Assembly: GCF_001971585.1 (NCBI RefSeq)
Contig: NZ_CP019323.1
Location: 548,053-612,052, forward strand
From: Companilactobacillus allii
GTDB taxonomy: Bacteria; Bacillota; Bacilli; Lactobacillales; Lactobacillaceae
Direction of reading: 5' to 3'
Length of the DNA stretch: 64,000 nucleotides
The position numbers and the translations under genes are program-made. Below the pieces are notes generated by a model that worked only from the letters and a program-made list of their open reading frames with translations, had not been told where the DNA came from and ran no database searches. Below, piece by piece: positions 25,117-35,082 of the stretch; position 1 is the first letter of the stretch, and every line of letters begins with the position of its first letter.

Positions 25117-26126
25117 CACTCGCTAATTTATGGTTTATATTAATCGGTTTATTATTTTCAATATTCCTATTTTTAGAAGGATTCGATTTTGGTGTAGGAA
25201 TGTCGACACGCTTTTTGGCAAAGGACTTTGATGAACGACTCGCACTAATGACTTCGATCGGACCTCACTGGGACGGTAATGAAACATGGCTAGTTACAGC
25301 CGGTGGTGCAATGTTTGCCTCATTACCACTAATGTATGCTTCATTATTCTCAGGCTATTACATTGTCTTGTTACTAGTCTTAGTTGGTTTAATTCTTCGT
25401 GGTGTTTCGTTTGAATTCGTTAAACACGCTGAAACAAGAACTGGTAAAAATATTTGGATGTGGACTTTCTTTGTAGGAAGTTTCATGGCACCATTCTTAC
25501 TATGCCTAATGCTTTTAAGTATGGTTCAAGGTATCCCCATGAATGCAAACGGTGATGCCTTTCCAAAATTCTTCGACGTTGTTAATTTATTATCAGTTGT
25601 CGGAGGTGTTGCTGGTACACTTTTATCCTTAGTTCATGGCTTGAATTTCATCAGATTAAGAGTAGAAGGACCACTACGTGATCGTGCTCGCAAGCTCAAT
25701 CAAATTCTTTATCCAATCCTTTTCTTAGGTGAAGTAGTCTTTGCAGTACTTGTATTCTTCCAAACAGACTTCTTTACTAAAAGATTCGGTTCATCATTAT
25801 TTATTACAGTATTAATCGTTCTCTTCTCACTTCTCGGCTACTACGGAGTGTTAAAGGACAAGGAAGGCTTTAGCTTTGCTGGTAGTGGATTATCACTCAG
25901 TATGGTTATCGTTCTTTTGTTCAATGGATTATTCCCACGTGTTATGATCGCTACAAATCCTGCACACAGTATTTTAATTAAAAATGCTGCTAACTCGCAC
26001 TATACATTGACGATTATGACGATTGTTGCTGCTATCTTGATACCAATTGTAGCTATATACTTCATTTGGTCATACACACTCTTTACTAAGAGAATTAATC
26101 CAAGGGAACATACGGTGAAATATTAA
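25113..26126 (+). CDS. cydB: Cytochrome bd oxidase subunit II
   Basis: A 337-residue CydB with about eight to nine membrane segments. It begins NLWFILIGLLFSIFLFLEGFDFGVGM and contains IGPHWDGNETWLVTAGGAMFA, both diagnostic. It stabilises the haem cluster of CydA. Its ATG overlaps the cydA stop (ATGA) and its stop directly abuts the next ATG at 26127, so all four cyd genes are translated as a unit. Confidence 0.97.
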   Translation: MTLANLWFILIGLLFSIFLFLEGFDFGVGMSTRFLAKDFDERLALMTSIGPHWDGNETWLVTAGGAMFASLPLMYASLFSGYYIVLLLVLVGLILRGVSFEFVKHAETRTGKNIWMWTFFVGSFMAPFLLCLMLLSMVQGIPMNANGDAFPKFFDVVNLLSVVGGVAGTLLSLVHGLNFIRLRVEGPLRDRARKLNQILYPILFLGEVVFAVLVFFQTDFFTKRFGSSLFITVLIVLFSLLGYYGVLKDKEGFSFAGSGLSLSMVIVLLFNGLFPRVMIATNPAHSILIKNAANSHYTLTIMTIVAAILIPIVAIYFIWSYTLFTKRINPREHTVKY

Positions 26127-27872
26127 ATGATCGATAAGCGTTTATTAAGCTTACCGGGAACAAAGAGGCTCTTCATAATGCTTGCAGGACTAACGTTCTT
26201 GCAAGCATTTGCTATATTATTCCAAGGTAAGTATTTAGCAGAAGCACTAGTAAATTCGTGGGAACAAAAATCGCTCCAAACTATTATTCTACCAATGTCT
26301 TTATTTGCAGTAGCCTTTTTATTAAGACATTGTTTTAACTGGATAAATAATAAAGTAGTTGAAAATTATGCCGAAAATACCTCAGAAGAAATACGTTCTA
26401 AATTACTTGATAAAGTCTACACATCAGGACCATCAATGATTTCTGAAGAAGGTACCGGTAATTTAGTAACTGCATCTCTTGATGGAATTGACTTAATCGA
26501 GAACTATTTCAAACTCATCTTTACAAAACTGATGAACATGTCTATTATTCCACCAGTTTTACTGATATATATTTACACACAAAACTTAGCCTCTGGAATA
26601 ACTCTTACAGTTATCGTTCCATTGGTGATCCTTTTTATGATTATTCTCGGTCTGGCAGCACAAGCTAAGGCAGACTCTCAATATCATCAATATACGATTC
26701 TATCGAATCACTTCTTAGACGCTTTGCGTGGATTACCCACTCTAAAAATGTTGGGACTAAGTAAACGTTATGCTAAGAACATTTATACCGTCAGTGACGA
26801 GTATCGTCGCCGTACGATGAATACACTACGTATTGCCATTCTATCGACATTCGCACTGGATTGGCTTACAACGCTTGGCATAGCCATATTAGCTGTATTT
26901 TTAGGCCTAGGACTAATAAACAACAGCTTCCCACTATTCCCCGCACTAGTAACCTTGATTTTAGCGCCAGAATACTTCTTACCTTTGCGTGACTTTTCAA
27001 GTGATTATCACGCCACACTGAATGGTAAGAATGCACTTAATTCTATTTTTGATATTTTAAATTACAAAGATACCGATACCGAGGATGGTCTGGAATCTCT
27101 TGAATGGAATGAGAAGTCAGAGGTTGACATAAAGAACCTTGTCTTCAACTATTCAAGAGACCAAAGTAACATTGATTCTAGTCTTGATATCGATCATCTG
27201 AAATTATCTGGATATAAAAATATTGGTGTAATTGGTAAATCTGGTTCTGGTAAAACTACTTTGATCCGTGCACTTGGGGGCTTTTTGACACCAGATAGTG
27301 GCGTTATAACGATAAATGATAAATCAATCGAACATTTTAAACAAAGATCTTGGCAAAACGAATTAACATTTTTACCACAGTCACCATATCTTTTCGCTAC
27401 CACTATCGCTGAAAATATCGCATTTTATAAACCAGACGCTACAAAAGAAGAGATACAAGCTGCGGCTAAAAAAGCCGGATTGACTGAGTTTATTGACACC
27501 CTATCACTCGGTTATCAAACGATAATTGGTGAAGGCGGACGTGGTATCTCTGGTGGACAACAACAAAGAATCATGTTGGCTCGTGCCTTTCTTGCAAAGG
27601 ATCGACACGTTCTTATTTTTGATGAACCTACTGCACATTTGGACATTGAAACCGAATATGCACTAAAAAAGCCGATGGAAGAATTATTCAAAAATCACTT
27701 AGTGATCTTTGCTACTCATCGTCTACACTGGATTCAAGAAATGGATTATGTCATCGTTATGAGTAATGGCCAGATTGCTGAACAAGGTACTCCTGAAGAC
27801 CTTTCTAAGCATAACGGTGCTTACAGTAAATTGATTTCTAATATGCGAGGTGATCAAAATGAACTTCTTTAA
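26127..27872 (+). CDS. cydD: ABC exporter subunit CydD (cytochrome bd assembly)
   Basis: A 581-residue half-transporter: six membrane helices in about residues 1-310, then an ATPase with Walker A GKSGSGKTTLIR, Q-loop LPQSPYLF, signature GISGGQQQRI and Walker B HVLIFDEPTAH. CydDC exports cysteine/glutathione or handles haem and is required to assemble the bd oxidase. In Bacillus naming this gene is cydC; the E. coli name is used for the first of the pair. It overlaps the next gene by 14 nt. Confidence 0.92.
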   Translation: MIDKRLLSLPGTKRLFIMLAGLTFLQAFAILFQGKYLAEALVNSWEQKSLQTIILPMSLFAVAFLLRHCFNWINNKVVENYAENTSEEIRSKLLDKVYTSGPSMISEEGTGNLVTASLDGIDLIENYFKLIFTKLMNMSIIPPVLLIYIYTQNLASGITLTVIVPLVILFMIILGLAAQAKADSQYHQYTILSNHFLDALRGLPTLKMLGLSKRYAKNIYTVSDEYRRRTMNTLRIAILSTFALDWLTTLGIAILAVFLGLGLINNSFPLFPALVTLILAPEYFLPLRDFSSDYHATLNGKNALNSIFDILNYKDTDTEDGLESLEWNEKSEVDIKNLVFNYSRDQSNIDSSLDIDHLKLSGYKNIGVIGKSGSGKTTLIRALGGFLTPDSGVITINDKSIEHFKQRSWQNELTFLPQSPYLFATTIAENIAFYKPDATKEEIQAAAKKAGLTEFIDTLSLGYQTIIGEGGRGISGGQQQRIMLARAFLAKDRHVLIFDEPTAHLDIETEYALKKPMEELFKNHLVIFATHRLHWIQEMDYVIVMSNGQIAEQGTPEDLSKHNGAYSKLISNMRGDQNELL

Positions 27873-29601
27873 AACTTTTAAAGGTGACACATGGGTCAAA
27901 CCGTATATTAAGCAATACAAGGGATTGTTGATTACCGTTTTACTATTAGGCTTGGTAACTTCCATTTGTGCTTCAGCACTGATGTTTACCTCAGGATATA
28001 CGATCGATAAGGCCGCAACACATCCTGTTAATATCCTATTGATTTACGTACCTATTCTACTAACACGTGCCTTTGGTATTGGACGCCCAACGTTCAAATA
28101 TATTGAGAGATTAAAAAGTCACAATTGGGTCTTACGTGTTACTTCTAATCTAAGAACTAGACTCTATACCACCCTAGAAAGTGATGCTGCATTTTTGAAT
28201 GAACATCATAAAACTGGTGATATTATGGGATTATTGTCAGAAGACATCAGTCATCTACAAAATCTCTATTTAAGAACTGTCTTCCCAACCGTTATTTCCT
28301 ATCTATTAACTATCATTGGATCACTAGTTCTAGGAATCTACAATCCGGCTTTTGGATTCTTTGTTTTCCTACTACTAGCAATTGAAGTTTTGATTGTCCC
28401 TTTAGTCTCTGTTTCCATTGAAAGTGCTAGAAGAGTACGTCAGAAACAAATAAAGGCTAATTTATATACTAATTTGACTGATAATATCTTAGGAGCTGAT
28501 GATTGGATTATTTCCGGTCGTCAAAAAGACTTCAAGAATTTATCTTCATCCAATATTTCTGAACTGAATAATTCTAAAGATAAATCAAAATCCTTTAGAA
28601 GAAATCGTGATTTATTTTTACAATTGATCTTTGTTGGAATTGCCATTTGTTTCATCATTTTTACAAATCTGACAATGACAGATGGACAGGAACAAGCCAA
28701 CTTTGTTTCAGCCGTTGTTCTTTGTTTATTCCCACTATCTGAAACTTTCATCCCGGTTAGTCAAGGATACGAAGAATGGCCCGAATATCGTGACTCAATC
28801 ATTAGACTAAATTCACTCAAGCCAGTTGAGTCCAACCTTCCAAAACAAGCACAACTTGATCCAAAGAAGTTCGAAAAAATCGATATTGAAAACATCGACT
28901 TTGAATATGACGCAGATTCACCTGTTTTAATTAAAAATTTCTCCCAAACCATACAAAAGGGTCAAAAAATTGCCTTGTTAGGACCTAGTGGGATTGGTAA
29001 AACAACTATCTTGCAGCTTATATTAGGTGACTTGATCCCTCAAAGTGGTTCGATAAAAGTAAATGAAAAAAACGTTCAAGAACTTCAAGAACATCGGGAA
29101 CAAATATTCTCGGTATTAAATCAAAAGCCGTTCCTATTCAACACTAGTGTCATGAATAATGTTCGACTTGGTAATGAAAGTAAGTCTGACTCTGAAGTAA
29201 AAGCGGCTCTTGAAAAAGTTGGCTTGAAGGATCTAATTGAAACATTACCAGATAAATACAATACACTTGTAGGCGAAAACGGCTCTAACTTTTCTGGTGG
29301 TGAACAGGAACGTTTGGCCCTAGCAAGAATCCTTCTACAAGATGCACCAGTAGTATTATTAGACGAACCAACTGTTGGATTAGATCCTATTACAGAAAAT
29401 GACTTGCTGAAGACATTTTTCACTGTTTTAGCAGATAAGACAATAATTTGGGTAACTCATCATTTACAAGGTATCAATTATGTTGACCATGTAATATTTA
29501 TGAATTCCAAAGAGATTGAGATGCAAGGCTCCCCAACTGATTTATACAAAACCAATAAGCATTTTAGAGAGTTGTATAAAATGGACCAGGGTTTTAAGTG
29601 A
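27859..29601 (+). CDS. cydC: ABC exporter subunit CydC (cytochrome bd assembly)
   Basis: A 580-residue second half-transporter. The membrane domain fills about 1-320, with the CydC-like SGYTIDKAATHPVNILLIYVPI near the start. The ATPase has Walker A GPSGIGKTTILQ, signature NFSGGEQERLALARI and Walker B VVLLDEPTVGLDP. It pairs with the preceding gene as a heterodimer. The ATG at 27859 follows GAGGTGATCAA; the GTG three codons upstream overlaps that site. Bacillus-style naming would call it cydD. Confidence 0.92.
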   Translation: MNFFKTFKGDTWVKPYIKQYKGLLITVLLLGLVTSICASALMFTSGYTIDKAATHPVNILLIYVPILLTRAFGIGRPTFKYIERLKSHNWVLRVTSNLRTRLYTTLESDAAFLNEHHKTGDIMGLLSEDISHLQNLYLRTVFPTVISYLLTIIGSLVLGIYNPAFGFFVFLLLAIEVLIVPLVSVSIESARRVRQKQIKANLYTNLTDNILGADDWIISGRQKDFKNLSSSNISELNNSKDKSKSFRRNRDLFLQLIFVGIAICFIIFTNLTMTDGQEQANFVSAVVLCLFPLSETFIPVSQGYEEWPEYRDSIIRLNSLKPVESNLPKQAQLDPKKFEKIDIENIDFEYDADSPVLIKNFSQTIQKGQKIALLGPSGIGKTTILQLILGDLIPQSGSIKVNEKNVQELQEHREQIFSVLNQKPFLFNTSVMNNVRLGNESKSDSEVKAALEKVGLKDLIETLPDKYNTLVGENGSNFSGGEQERLALARILLQDAPVVLLDEPTVGLDPITENDLLKTFFTVLADKTIIWVTHHLQGINYVDHVIFMNSKEIEMQGSPTDLYKTNKHFRELYKMDQGFK

Positions 29602-29602
29602 G

Positions 29603-29790
29603 AGAGCGTGACAAAACACAATTTTCTCCATAGAATTTAAGAAGTAGCTGTGGCATAACTCGTTTTCTAGCGAAAACGCGTGACAGAACACAATTTTCTC
29701 CCTATAAACCCTAAAAGACCGATATTTACTTACGTAAATACCGGCCCTTTAGGGTTTATAAACGAAAACTGAACGTGTTCTGTCACGCTC
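29603..29790. repeat. Dispersed intergenic hairpin repeat, copy D
   Basis: Between convergent cydC and the prenyl synthase. GAGCGTGACAAAACACAAT, a GTGGCATAACTCG motif, GCGTGACAGAACACAATT, then a long hairpin CTATAAACCCTAAA/TTTAGGGTTTATA enclosing ATTTAC/GTAAAT (about 29701-29763), and the outer arm GTGTTCTGTCACGCTC, which is the exact inverse of GCGTGACAGAACAC. Confidence 0.8.
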
Positions 29791-29795
29791 TTAAA

Positions 29796-30767
29796 CTATT
29801 TAATACGTCTCAATAATTTATTAACAACTTTTTTCAAAACAATCTTATTTGTATTATTTGGTAATCTGTTGATCCTTTTTAAGGCGTGTTGATTATAAGT
29901 TCTAGCAATATCTTTGGCACTATCAAGATAGCCTTCATTTTCAATGATATCTGCTGCCTTTTTAATATCCGAGTCACTCAAATCAGACTCTGATAAGATA
30001 TTGATCAATCGTTCATTCTTATCTTGTAGTCCAAGAATATATGGCAAAGTGTAGACACCATTCTTTAGGTCTTCCAAGTTAGGTTTACCAGTTACTCGAC
30101 TGTCACTAAAGTCTAGAATATCATCAATAATTTGAAAAGACATACCAATATCATGTCCAATATTTCTAGATAGACTCGTTAATTTCTCATCCGCACCACT
30201 GACAATAGCACCCATTTCAGTACTTAAGCTGAACAATTCTGCTGTTTTGCCAGAAACTTCGCGAATATACATTTTTGCTGTTGCATCAACATTATAATTG
30301 ATCAACATTTGATCCAATTCCCCAATTAAGATCTTTTTCATGCTTAAAGAGTTCAATAAAATATCACTTTTCTTCACTGAATATCTAGAGATCATCTCAA
30401 AGTATAATGTGAACAAGTAATCTCCAGCATATATAGCGTTACGCTTTCCGTAACGGGTATGAATTGTAGTCTTACCGCGACGTAGCGGTGAATCATCAAT
30501 GACATCATCATGAATCAACGTTGCAACGTGTAACAACTCTACTGAAGCGGCTAGTGGTATTAGTACCTCATCTGGTTTTCTATCAGGTCCAAAAGAACTG
30601 AACAATAGAAAAAATGCCGGTCTAAGCATTTTCCCACCAGATGTTAAATCAATTATCATTTGACTTATTTGCCTATTTCTAATCTTAACGCTGCTATGAA
30701 TAAAGGCAGTCGTCTGATCTAACTTACTATCGACTTGCGGATAGTCTTTCCAAATTGAATGCGCCAT
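29796..30767 (-). CDS. Polyprenyl diphosphate synthase (menaquinone side chain)
   Basis: A 323-residue trans-prenyl synthase. GGKMLRPAFFLL binds IPP, the first Asp-rich motif is LIHDDVIDDSPLRRG (about 87-101), GKTAELFSLSTEMGA follows, and the second is FQIIDDILDFSD near 210. It elongates farnesyl diphosphate with IPP to a long chain such as heptaprenyl or longer. It faces menA across 82 nt, so it most likely makes the side chain menA attaches. No separate small subunit gene is present, which suggests a homodimer. Confidence 0.92.
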   Translation of the reverse strand: MAHSIWKDYPQVDSKLDQTTAFIHSSVKIRNRQISQMIIDLTSGGKMLRPAFFLLFSSFGPDRKPDEVLIPLAASVELLHVATLIHDDVIDDSPLRRGKTTIHTRYGKRNAIYAGDYLFTLYFEMISRYSVKKSDILLNSLSMKKILIGELDQMLINYNVDATAKMYIREVSGKTAELFSLSTEMGAIVSGADEKLTSLSRNIGHDIGMSFQIIDDILDFSDSRVTGKPNLEDLKNGVYTLPYILGLQDKNERLINILSESDLSDSDIKKAADIIENEGYLDSAKDIARTYNQHALKRINRLPNNTNKIVLKKVVNKLLRRIK

Positions 30768-30849
30768 GAAATCCCTCTCACCCTATTACTTGTAGTATTG
30801 CTTAAACTAATTCTATAATATAGTTTATCAAATCCAAAGGAATGATTTT

Positions 30850-31764
30850 GTGAAACCGTCTGTATTTTTCGAATTAGTTGAAATTAAAGCAAAAACTGCC
30901 AGTGTTTTCCCATTTCTAATGGGAACATTGTACTCATACTATCACTGGCAGTCCATTAATGCTCTTGATTTAATTTTATTCTTCATCGCCATGTTTTTAT
31001 TTAACATGGCTGTTGATATCAATGATAATTATTGGGACTACAAAAACGCTACTGGAGCAGAGAGTTTTCGTAGGAATACCAACGTTATCGGTGTTAATCA
31101 TTTGAACATCCATCTAATAGGCTGGATTGATTTTACCTTCACAGTTGTTGCCGCACTTATTGGCATTTTTATCGTATACCGTACAGGTTTACCGTTATTA
31201 TTCATGGGAATATTCTCATTTGCTGTAGGCTTTTTATATGCCGGTGGACCACACCCTATTAATCGTGGTCCATTAGGAGAATTCTTCTCAGGTTTCACAA
31301 TGGGGTTCGTAATTTACCTAATTTCAATTTACATCAACGTCTTTGATTCACCTGCAGTGATTTTGGACTTTAAGTTTTACGGTGATGCACTACTCTCTTC
31401 ACTACTGACCGTATTCTCAATTTCCAATCTTCTTCTAGCCAATAATATTGCTGACGAAGAGGAGGACAAAACACTAGGTCGTAAGACACTCGTCTATTAC
31501 CTAACCAAGGACAATTCGATTTTTATATTAAAATCCCTATACGTCCTAGGATTCTTAGCCCTCACTTGTTCAGTAATAATTGGCCTATTACCAAAAATGA
31601 TGCTATTAACATTCTTAATAGCACCAATCGTATATAAAAATACCAAATCATTTTGTGATAATCCTATTAAAAAAGAGACATTTCCCTTTATCATAAAAAA
31701 TCTCTTGATGATCACATTGACCGAGGTAGTAACTTTCTTAATCGGAGTTTTGACCAACTTCTAA
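30850..31764 (+). CDS. menA: 1,4-dihydroxy-2-naphthoate polyprenyltransferase (MenA-like, UbiA family)
   Basis: A 304-residue UbiA-superfamily protein with about eight to nine membrane helices. The first Asp motif DINDNYWDYKNATGAESFRR (about 54-73) and the second NNIADEEEDKTLGRKTLVYYL bind the prenyl diphosphate through Mg. It joins the polyprenyl chain to dihydroxynaphthoate to give demethylmenaquinone. Start is GTG with AAAGGA upstream. No other men genes are in the window, so a naphthoate precursor may be taken up. The stop overlaps the convergent ackA stop. Confidence 0.9.
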   Translation: MKPSVFFELVEIKAKTASVFPFLMGTLYSYYHWQSINALDLILFFIAMFLFNMAVDINDNYWDYKNATGAESFRRNTNVIGVNHLNIHLIGWIDFTFTVVAALIGIFIVYRTGLPLLFMGIFSFAVGFLYAGGPHPINRGPLGEFFSGFTMGFVIYLISIYINVFDSPAVILDFKFYGDALLSSLLTVFSISNLLLANNIADEEEDKTLGRKTLVYYLTKDNSIFILKSLYVLGFLALTCSVIIGLLPKMMLLTFLIAPIVYKNTKSFCDNPIKKETFPFIIKNLLMITLTEVVTFLIGVLTNF

Positions 31765-32957
31765 AGAGTCAGTAACTGCGCAAACTTATAAGTATCTTGA
31801 GCAATCATTAATTCTTCATCTGTAGGCACTGTATATGCAGCAATCTTGGAATCATCTGTAGTGATACGGACTTCTTTTCCACGTAATTTGTTGTTATCAG
31901 CGTCTATTTTTATGCCTAAATAACTGAAAGCTTCAAGTATGTCGCCACGAACTTCAGGAGAATTCTCACCAACACCGGCGGTAAATGCTAATACATCCAC
32001 TCCACCCATTTCAGCGATATAAGATCCTACGTACTTAATGATACGATTACGGAAAATATCCAACGCCAATTTAGCACGCTTGTTGGTATCTTCAACAGCC
32101 TCAATGTCACGCATATCTGCAGAAACACCGGAAATACCGAGTAAACCAGATTTGTGATTCAAAATATCGATCATGTCATCAATATCAGTCAATCCTAACT
32201 TCTTCATCAGATAAGGTAAGATAGAAACATCAATATCACCACTTCTAGTACTCATTGTTATCCCAGATAGCGGTGTGAATCCCATTGAAATATCAACGGC
32301 CTTGCCATTTTTAATAGCACTTATCGAAGCTCCGCTACCTAGATGCATAACGATAACGTTCTTATCTTCAATACCACCATCGACTAGTTCATTCAAACGT
32401 TGTGCAATGTAGCGATGACTCGTTCCATGTGCACCATAACGGCGTGCTTTAAATTGCTTATAGTCGTCCAAATCAACACTATATAAATAATTTACTGCTG
32501 GTATGTCAGTGAAAAATGATGTATCAAAAACTGCTACTTCAATTGCTCTAGGAACTAATTTCTTAAAAACATTAATATAATATGCTTCTATTTTGTTATG
32601 TAATGGTGCATATTCTGATAATTGAAGAATTTTATCCAAGTTTTCTTCTGTAACAATCTCTGAATTCTTGAATTCCTCACCACCAGCTACAACACGATGT
32701 CCAAAGGCCGCGATGTCTTCAAACCTTTCAATAATGTGTCTTTCTTTAAGAGCATCAAGAACTGATAAAACGGCGATATCATTGGACTCAATGGCTTCTT
32801 CGTGCTCAATTTTTTCACCATTATATTTGAGTTTAAATATCGACTTAGGTGATCCCAAACGATCGATCATACCAGAAGCAATTGTCTTTTTTTCGGGCAT
32901 CTCAAACAGTTTCCATTTCAAAGTTGAGCTCCCCGCATTTATGGCCATTATCTTCAT
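31761..32957 (-). CDS. ackA: Acetate kinase
   Basis: A 398-residue AckA converting acetyl phosphate plus ADP to acetate plus ATP. All motifs are present: INAGSSTLKWKLF, VFDTSFFTDIP with the catalytic Asp, YGAHGTSHRYIA, VMHLGSGASISAI, SGDIDVSILP and FTAGVGENSPEVR. The ATG at 32957 follows AAGGGAG; ten upstream in-frame codons were dropped. It is monocistronic and overlaps menA tail to tail by 4 nt. Confidence 0.97.
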   Translation of the reverse strand: MKIMAINAGSSTLKWKLFEMPEKKTIASGMIDRLGSPKSIFKLKYNGEKIEHEEAIESNDIAVLSVLDALKERHIIERFEDIAAFGHRVVAGGEEFKNSEIVTEENLDKILQLSEYAPLHNKIEAYYINVFKKLVPRAIEVAVFDTSFFTDIPAVNYLYSVDLDDYKQFKARRYGAHGTSHRYIAQRLNELVDGGIEDKNVIVMHLGSGASISAIKNGKAVDISMGFTPLSGITMSTRSGDIDVSILPYLMKKLGLTDIDDMIDILNHKSGLLGISGVSADMRDIEAVEDTNKRAKLALDIFRNRIIKYVGSYIAEMGGVDVLAFTAGVGENSPEVRGDILEAFSYLGIKIDADNNKLRGKEVRITTDDSKIAAYTVPTDEELMIAQDTYKFAQLLTL

Positions 32958-33094
32958 ATGTAAAACTCCCTTATTTTTGATATTCACATTTAACTCAAGT
33001 GGTTGTCAAACCGCTTCACAACAACTTTACACCACTTTAAAAAAATGCTACTCTGTAGTAACTATTATAAGACTTTTGTTGGGGGAATTCATTC

Positions 33095-35011
33095 GTGAAA
33101 TTTTTAGATATGCTACGTAAATTAGATAATGAGCCGGAAAAAAGTTCTACAAGTACTGACAGCGCTTCCACTCAGGCGCCAAAAGACAATTCGGATAGTA
33201 CCGAAAAAGTCGAAGAAAATAATTTAAATAATGAAGTTGCTGAACAAAAAGAACAGCTTCCAGTTACAACGCATGACAAACGCGTGAACATTGAAGAACA
33301 AATGGACAGTCTTTCCAACCACTACGCTCAACTCCGTAACGATCTAAAAACAAATCTTTTCTCAGAAAAAGATGAACATGAAACAAAAAAAGAAACCCTC
33401 GACAAATATTTGAATACTCTTAAACGTGATCAAAAAGAATCTAATGAAAAGCTTGCAGATATTAAAGCACAAAACGACGATGCCGAGATCGAACGTCTCG
33501 CTGGTGTTCATGCTGATCAAAAGGAACAACAGGAATTACTCAACCAATTTAAAGAACAACAACAAGCATTATCTGACAAATTGACTGATGCCAATGACCA
33601 ATTAAATAATAAGCAAGACGAACTAGAGAAGAATGAAAAATCTGAAACTGACATGTCTGCTTCTATAAAAGAAGAAAAAGACCTTCAGAAGATGATGGTC
33701 CTGATGGAAAATCAGAAGAATTCAATCGATAAACTATATAAAGAACGTGCAAATGTTCAAAAAGATATCGATAATATCAAAGCTGATATTAATTCACTTC
33801 AAGAAAATGTAGATAACGTAAATAAGAATCTTAACAGCACTACTTCAACTCTTGACCTACTTAAATCTAAGGTAAATCAGATCGAAGATAAAATTAAAAA
33901 CGACAAAAACTACCGTATTGAAACAACTGCTGGACTGGAAAGACATCTTCAAAGCCTTGCAGATGAACGTGAAACAATTGAGGGTGAACTTAAAGAAGTT
34001 AATGACAATATTGACTATCTTGAAAAGTACATCAAAGATGTTTTCCATTCAGCATACTTGGTACGTGATGTTTATTTAGATTCAGACAAAGACTACTACG
34101 TAGTGGCTGATTCATTTGATGCTGAGTCAAAACAAGATGTTTTCGATACCATCAAACTAATCGAGACTAAGTTACAAAAGCCAGTTACTCTAGTTTCTAC
34201 TTTCTATAACAATCACTTAAACGACATAATAGATAAGAGTGCCAAGAAATCTAACATTCATATTCCAAATGTAGTCAGCTTGTTTGACCAATTACAAGCT
34301 AGCTCTAATCCAACGACTAATACTGTGTCTATCCCAGAAAACGACGGTTGGGTGACTCGAACAGACGTTAAGACTCATGACACTGTGATTTATGACCAAA
34401 GTAACACTTTACTAATGACTGTCGAATATAGTGAAGATAAGAAAATCGATCGTATAAACTACTACAAGAACGATCAAGTAGTTAAAACTAATCTTTATAA
34501 CGATGCTGGTCAATTGTCATCAGTCAAAAACTTCAATAAAGAGAAGGTTCTTACTGAACATAACTTCTATCGTACAGACGGATCAATTGTTCTTACTGTT
34601 ATCTTCGAAGATCAAAAAGCTATCAGCTATCAACTATTCGATAAGAACGGATTATTGGAACATGACTTCAATAACAAATCTGAACTAATCAATTGGTGGT
34701 TAGAGAGTATTTCACCTAATACCGATAATGCTATTTTCATCGGTAATAATAACGACCTTCTCTACAATCTATTGATCAAAGCAGACAATTTGGATAGTAA
34801 ATCAACTATTCCATTACTTCAAAACGTATCTGAAAACATCAAAGATATTATCTCGATGCTTGATAAGAATACTGATATAACTAATATCTTAGTTCAATAT
34901 AGTAAAGATCTACATGCTATAGAAAGTGAAACTAATCGTGATATTTGCGTTAGTGTCATAAGAAGTTCCGCCAGCGGAGAACTTGCATTACCAGAATCAT
35001 TGGAAATATAA
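33095..35011 (+). CDS. Large coiled-coil protein with glycosyltransferase-accessory-like C-terminus
   Basis: A 638-residue cytoplasmic protein. About residues 20-70 are polar and disordered. Residues 70-310 are a long heptad-rich coiled coil (Glu, Lys, Gln, Asp and Leu), without a Walker motif. Residues about 315-400 form a mixed region, and from about 400 a stretch (GWVTRTDVKTHDTVIYD, then YYKNDQVVKTNLYND and FYRTDGSIVLTVIF) resembles the repeated beta-strand part before the catalytic domain of Gtf-type glycosyltransferases. No catalytic motif is seen. GTG start with GGGGGA upstream. It precedes a GT2 gene, so a role in envelope glycan work is possible but inferred. Confidence 0.8.
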   Translation: MKFLDMLRKLDNEPEKSSTSTDSASTQAPKDNSDSTEKVEENNLNNEVAEQKEQLPVTTHDKRVNIEEQMDSLSNHYAQLRNDLKTNLFSEKDEHETKKETLDKYLNTLKRDQKESNEKLADIKAQNDDAEIERLAGVHADQKEQQELLNQFKEQQQALSDKLTDANDQLNNKQDELEKNEKSETDMSASIKEEKDLQKMMVLMENQKNSIDKLYKERANVQKDIDNIKADINSLQENVDNVNKNLNSTTSTLDLLKSKVNQIEDKIKNDKNYRIETTAGLERHLQSLADERETIEGELKEVNDNIDYLEKYIKDVFHSAYLVRDVYLDSDKDYYVVADSFDAESKQDVFDTIKLIETKLQKPVTLVSTFYNNHLNDIIDKSAKKSNIHIPNVVSLFDQLQASSNPTTNTVSIPENDGWVTRTDVKTHDTVIYDQSNTLLMTVEYSEDKKIDRINYYKNDQVVKTNLYNDAGQLSSVKNFNKEKVLTEHNFYRTDGSIVLTVIFEDQKAISYQLFDKNGLLEHDFNNKSELINWWLESISPNTDNAIFIGNNNDLLYNLLIKADNLDSKSTIPLLQNVSENIKDIISMLDKNTDITNILVQYSKDLHAIESETNRDICVSVIRSSASGELALPESLEI

Positions 35012-35027
35012 TAGAATAAATATTAAT

Positions 35028-35057
35028 GGGTACTCATCTATTTGAGTGCTCTTTTTA
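35028..35057 (+). terminator. Weak terminator after the coiled-coil gene
   Basis: GGGTACTCA opposite TGAGTGCTC, then five Ts; mismatched stem, so read-through into the GT2 gene is likely. Confidence 0.5.
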
Positions 35058-35082
35058 TAAGTCTAAGAAAGTGACGTAAACT

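Noticed and set aside
32985-33030. cre box upstream of ackA (TCAAACCGCTTCAC)
   Set aside because: Only 10 of 14 consensus positions match and the 3' end does not fit; too weak to list as a site.
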